64,000 nt of DNA from Herbaspirillum sp. RV1423. GTDB taxonomy: Bacteria > Pseudomonadota > Gammaproteobacteria > Burkholderiales > Burkholderiaceae_D. The notes beneath the pieces are model-generated. The model did not search any database. It saw nothing but the letters and a program-made list of their open reading frames with translations, and was not told the DNA's origin. A program made the translations under genes and the position numbers. This document shows, piece by piece, positions 62,609-64,000 of this stretch (position 1 is the first letter of the stretch; every line of letters begins with the position of its first letter). The DNA is taken from contig NZ_CBXX010000003.1 of NCBI RefSeq assembly GCF_000577615.1, positions 62,001-126,000 on the forward strand. Direction: 5' to 3'.

Positions 62609-63646
62609 ATGAAAAATAATATTCCCTCGCAAGATGCAATCGCTCTCCCCTCCTGGTCGCGCCGCGATGTACTGCGCGCAGGCGCGGCGGCAGCCATTGT
62701 CGGCACCGGTGCCGCCGTCGTCGCACCCAACGCCTGGTCGGCGCCGCCGCGCAAGCTGACCTTCGCCTGGAGCGCGATCGCGTTCTGCCTGTCGCCGGTG
62801 GTAGTGGCGCAGGAACGCGGCTTCTTCGAGAAAAACGGGCTCGACGTCGAATTGCTCAATTGGGGCGGTTCCACCGACCAATTGCTGGAAGCGCTGGCCA
62901 CCGGCAAGGCCGACGTCGGCGTCGGCCTCATCCATCGCTGGCTCAAGCCGCTCGAAGCCGGCTTCGACGTCAAAATCGTCGGCAGCGCACACGGCGGCTG
63001 CCTGCGCCTGGTAGGCGCCAACCAAGCCGGCGTGAAGGACATCAACAGCCTCAAGGGCAAGGTCATCGGCGTGTCCGACCAGAACAGCCCGGCCAAGAAC
63101 TTCTTCGCCATCCATCTGGTCAAGAAGGGTTTCAACGTCGAGAAGGACGTCGAGTGGCGCGTCTACCCGGCCGACCTGCTCGACGTCGCCGTCAAGAAGG
63201 GAGAAATCCAGGCGATCGCCGACGGCGATCCGAACGTCTTCCTGATCGAGAAGCGCAACCAGGGCGTCTTCACAGAAATCGGCAACAGCGCCGTCGGCGA
63301 ATACAAGGACAAGCTCTGCTGCATCCTCGGTGCGCGCGGCGATCTGGTGCGCAATGACAAACCGGCCGCCGCCGCGGTGGTGCGCTCCATTGTGCAGGCC
63401 TCGGAATACGTTGCCGAAAATCCCAACGAAGCCGCCAAGATCTACGCCAAGTATTCACCTAAAGTGCCGGTCGAAGATTTGCGCGCGCTACTGACCGGCC
63501 TGACCTATCACCACCATCCGAACGGCAAACCGCTGCGCGACGAAGTCGAATATTTCGCGCGCGACTTCCACACCGCAGGCGTGCTGAAGAAATCCACCGA
63601 CCCCGTCCGTCTGGCGAATCACGTCACCGTCGACGTGCTGAGCTGA
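62609..63646 (+). CDS. Tat-exported NMT1-type ABC transporter substrate-binding protein
   Basis: A 345-residue periplasmic binding protein of the nitrate/sulfonate/taurine class (NMT1). ATG 62609 gives a Tat signal WSRRDVLRAGAAAAIVGTG (about residues 19-38). The mature fold has FAWSAIAFCLSPVVVAQERGFF, NWGGSTDQLLEALATGKADVG, GKVIGVSDQNSPAKNFFA and VASEYVAENP-like text. The substrate is unknown; aliphatic sulfonates or aromatic acids are typical. Followed by its permease gene. Confidence 0.88.
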   Translation: MKNNIPSQDAIALPSWSRRDVLRAGAAAAIVGTGAAVVAPNAWSAPPRKLTFAWSAIAFCLSPVVVAQERGFFEKNGLDVELLNWGGSTDQLLEALATGKADVGVGLIHRWLKPLEAGFDVKIVGSAHGGCLRLVGANQAGVKDINSLKGKVIGVSDQNSPAKNFFAIHLVKKGFNVEKDVEWRVYPADLLDVAVKKGEIQAIADGDPNVFLIEKRNQGVFTEIGNSAVGEYKDKLCCILGARGDLVRNDKPAAAAVVRSIVQASEYVAENPNEAAKIYAKYSPKVPVEDLRALLTGLTYHHHPNGKPLRDEVEYFARDFHTAGVLKKSTDPVRLANHVTVDVLS

Positions 63647-63672
63647 CGACCACTCTTGAACCGGAGATCGAC

Positions 63673-64000
63673 ATGACAAGCACCACGACTGAGGATGTTT
63701 TGCTCAGGGCCGGCCAAGCAGGCCTGTTCGACGGCGTGCGCGTGACCGGCGTCTGGCGCACCGGCCTGCTGGCGGCGACCGCCTGGCTGCTGCTGGGATT
63801 GATCACGCTGCGCTGGCCGAACAAGGAAGTCGGTTTCAGCGACTGGGCCTACACCGACGAGTTCGGCTATGCCGCAACCGCGGTTGCCGTGGCGCTGGCC
63901 TTGCTGGCGCTGGCAGGCGAACGCGCCGGCCGCGTCGCGCATTTGCTGCGTCCGGCCGGACAATGGCTGGTCGCGGCGCCGCTGCTGCTGGGCACATGGG
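63673..64000 (+). CDS. ABC transporter permease (5' end only)
   Basis: Starts at ATG 63673, 26 nt after the binding-protein gene, with GGAGATCGAC upstream. About 109 residues are visible: an N-terminal soluble stretch MTSTTTEDVLLRAGQAGLFD, then hydrophobic segments (GLLAATAWLLLGLITL and AATAVAVALALLALAGE). It continues beyond the right edge and is the expected inner-membrane subunit for the preceding binding protein. Confidence 0.8.
   Translation, partial: MTSTTTEDVLLRAGQAGLFDGVRVTGVWRTGLLAATAWLLLGLITLRWPNKEVGFSDWAYTDEFGYAATAVAVALALLALAGERAGRVAHLLRPAGQWLVAAPLLLGTW

Overview
The window looks like the chromosome of a motile betaproteobacterium, most likely from the Oxalobacteraceae (Herbaspirillum/Collimonas-like). 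This rests on the flagellar order flhB-flhA-flhF-flhG-fliA-motC-motD, a cheR-cheD-cheB-cheY-cheZ operon, high GC coding sequence, and oxidative aldarate catabolism. The genus is an inference. No insertion sequences, prophage genes or CRISPR arrays were seen.

Layout. 1-5.5 kb: flagellar hook and rod genes flgB-C-D-E-F on the minus strand (flgF runs off the left edge), facing flgA, flgM and flgN on the plus strand; flgM has a perfect sigma-28 promoter. 5.5-13.3 kb: export and regulatory operon flhBAFG-fliA-motCD. 13.6-19.2 kb: chemotaxis genes and an unusual chemoreceptor with its sensor at the C-terminus. 19.9-21.3 kb: a membrane protein that appears to fuse an HdeD-like domain to a permuted papain-like domain. 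21.4-30.4 kb: housekeeping and stress genes (tRNA-Pro, DUF427, MFS exporter, Rrf2 regulator, OsmC protein, CxCC permease, mnmH-selD, two identical tRNA-Asn genes, aromatic aminotransferase). 30.5-35.8 kb: uvrB, a uracil-DNA-glycosylase-like protein, a VOC protein, a LysR regulator and a monooxygenase. 35.9-42.1 kb: two divergent metal-uptake operons, znuCBA (with a 41-residue leader protein) and a DUF2796/ABC/DUF3299 set resembling Zrg zinc systems. They share one intergenic region with two identical-core dyads that are candidate Zur operators.

42.1-46.8 kb is an accessory stretch of small orphan genes. It contains three transcript-like units that end in strong intrinsic terminators and carry the motif CGTCTCC, complementary to a Shine-Dalgarno core. 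In two of them the motif lies exactly 5 nt after a possible -10 box. I regard these as a candidate family of anti-Shine-Dalgarno small RNAs and as the best lead for something undescribed.

46.8-56.7 kb: an aldarate (galactarate/glucarate) catabolic cluster: FadR-type regulator, kdgD, 2-oxoglutarate semialdehyde dehydrogenase, a chemoreceptor with a CheR-docking tail, an exported lactonase-like propeller, garD and an MFS transporter. A shared 19-bp element lies upstream of both kdgD and the transporter-garD operon. 57.1-64 kb: a CHRD protein, a two-subunit molybdenum hydroxylase, an exported alpha/beta hydrolase, a second OsmC protein and the start of a Tat-exported NMT1-type ABC transporter whose permease runs off the right edge.
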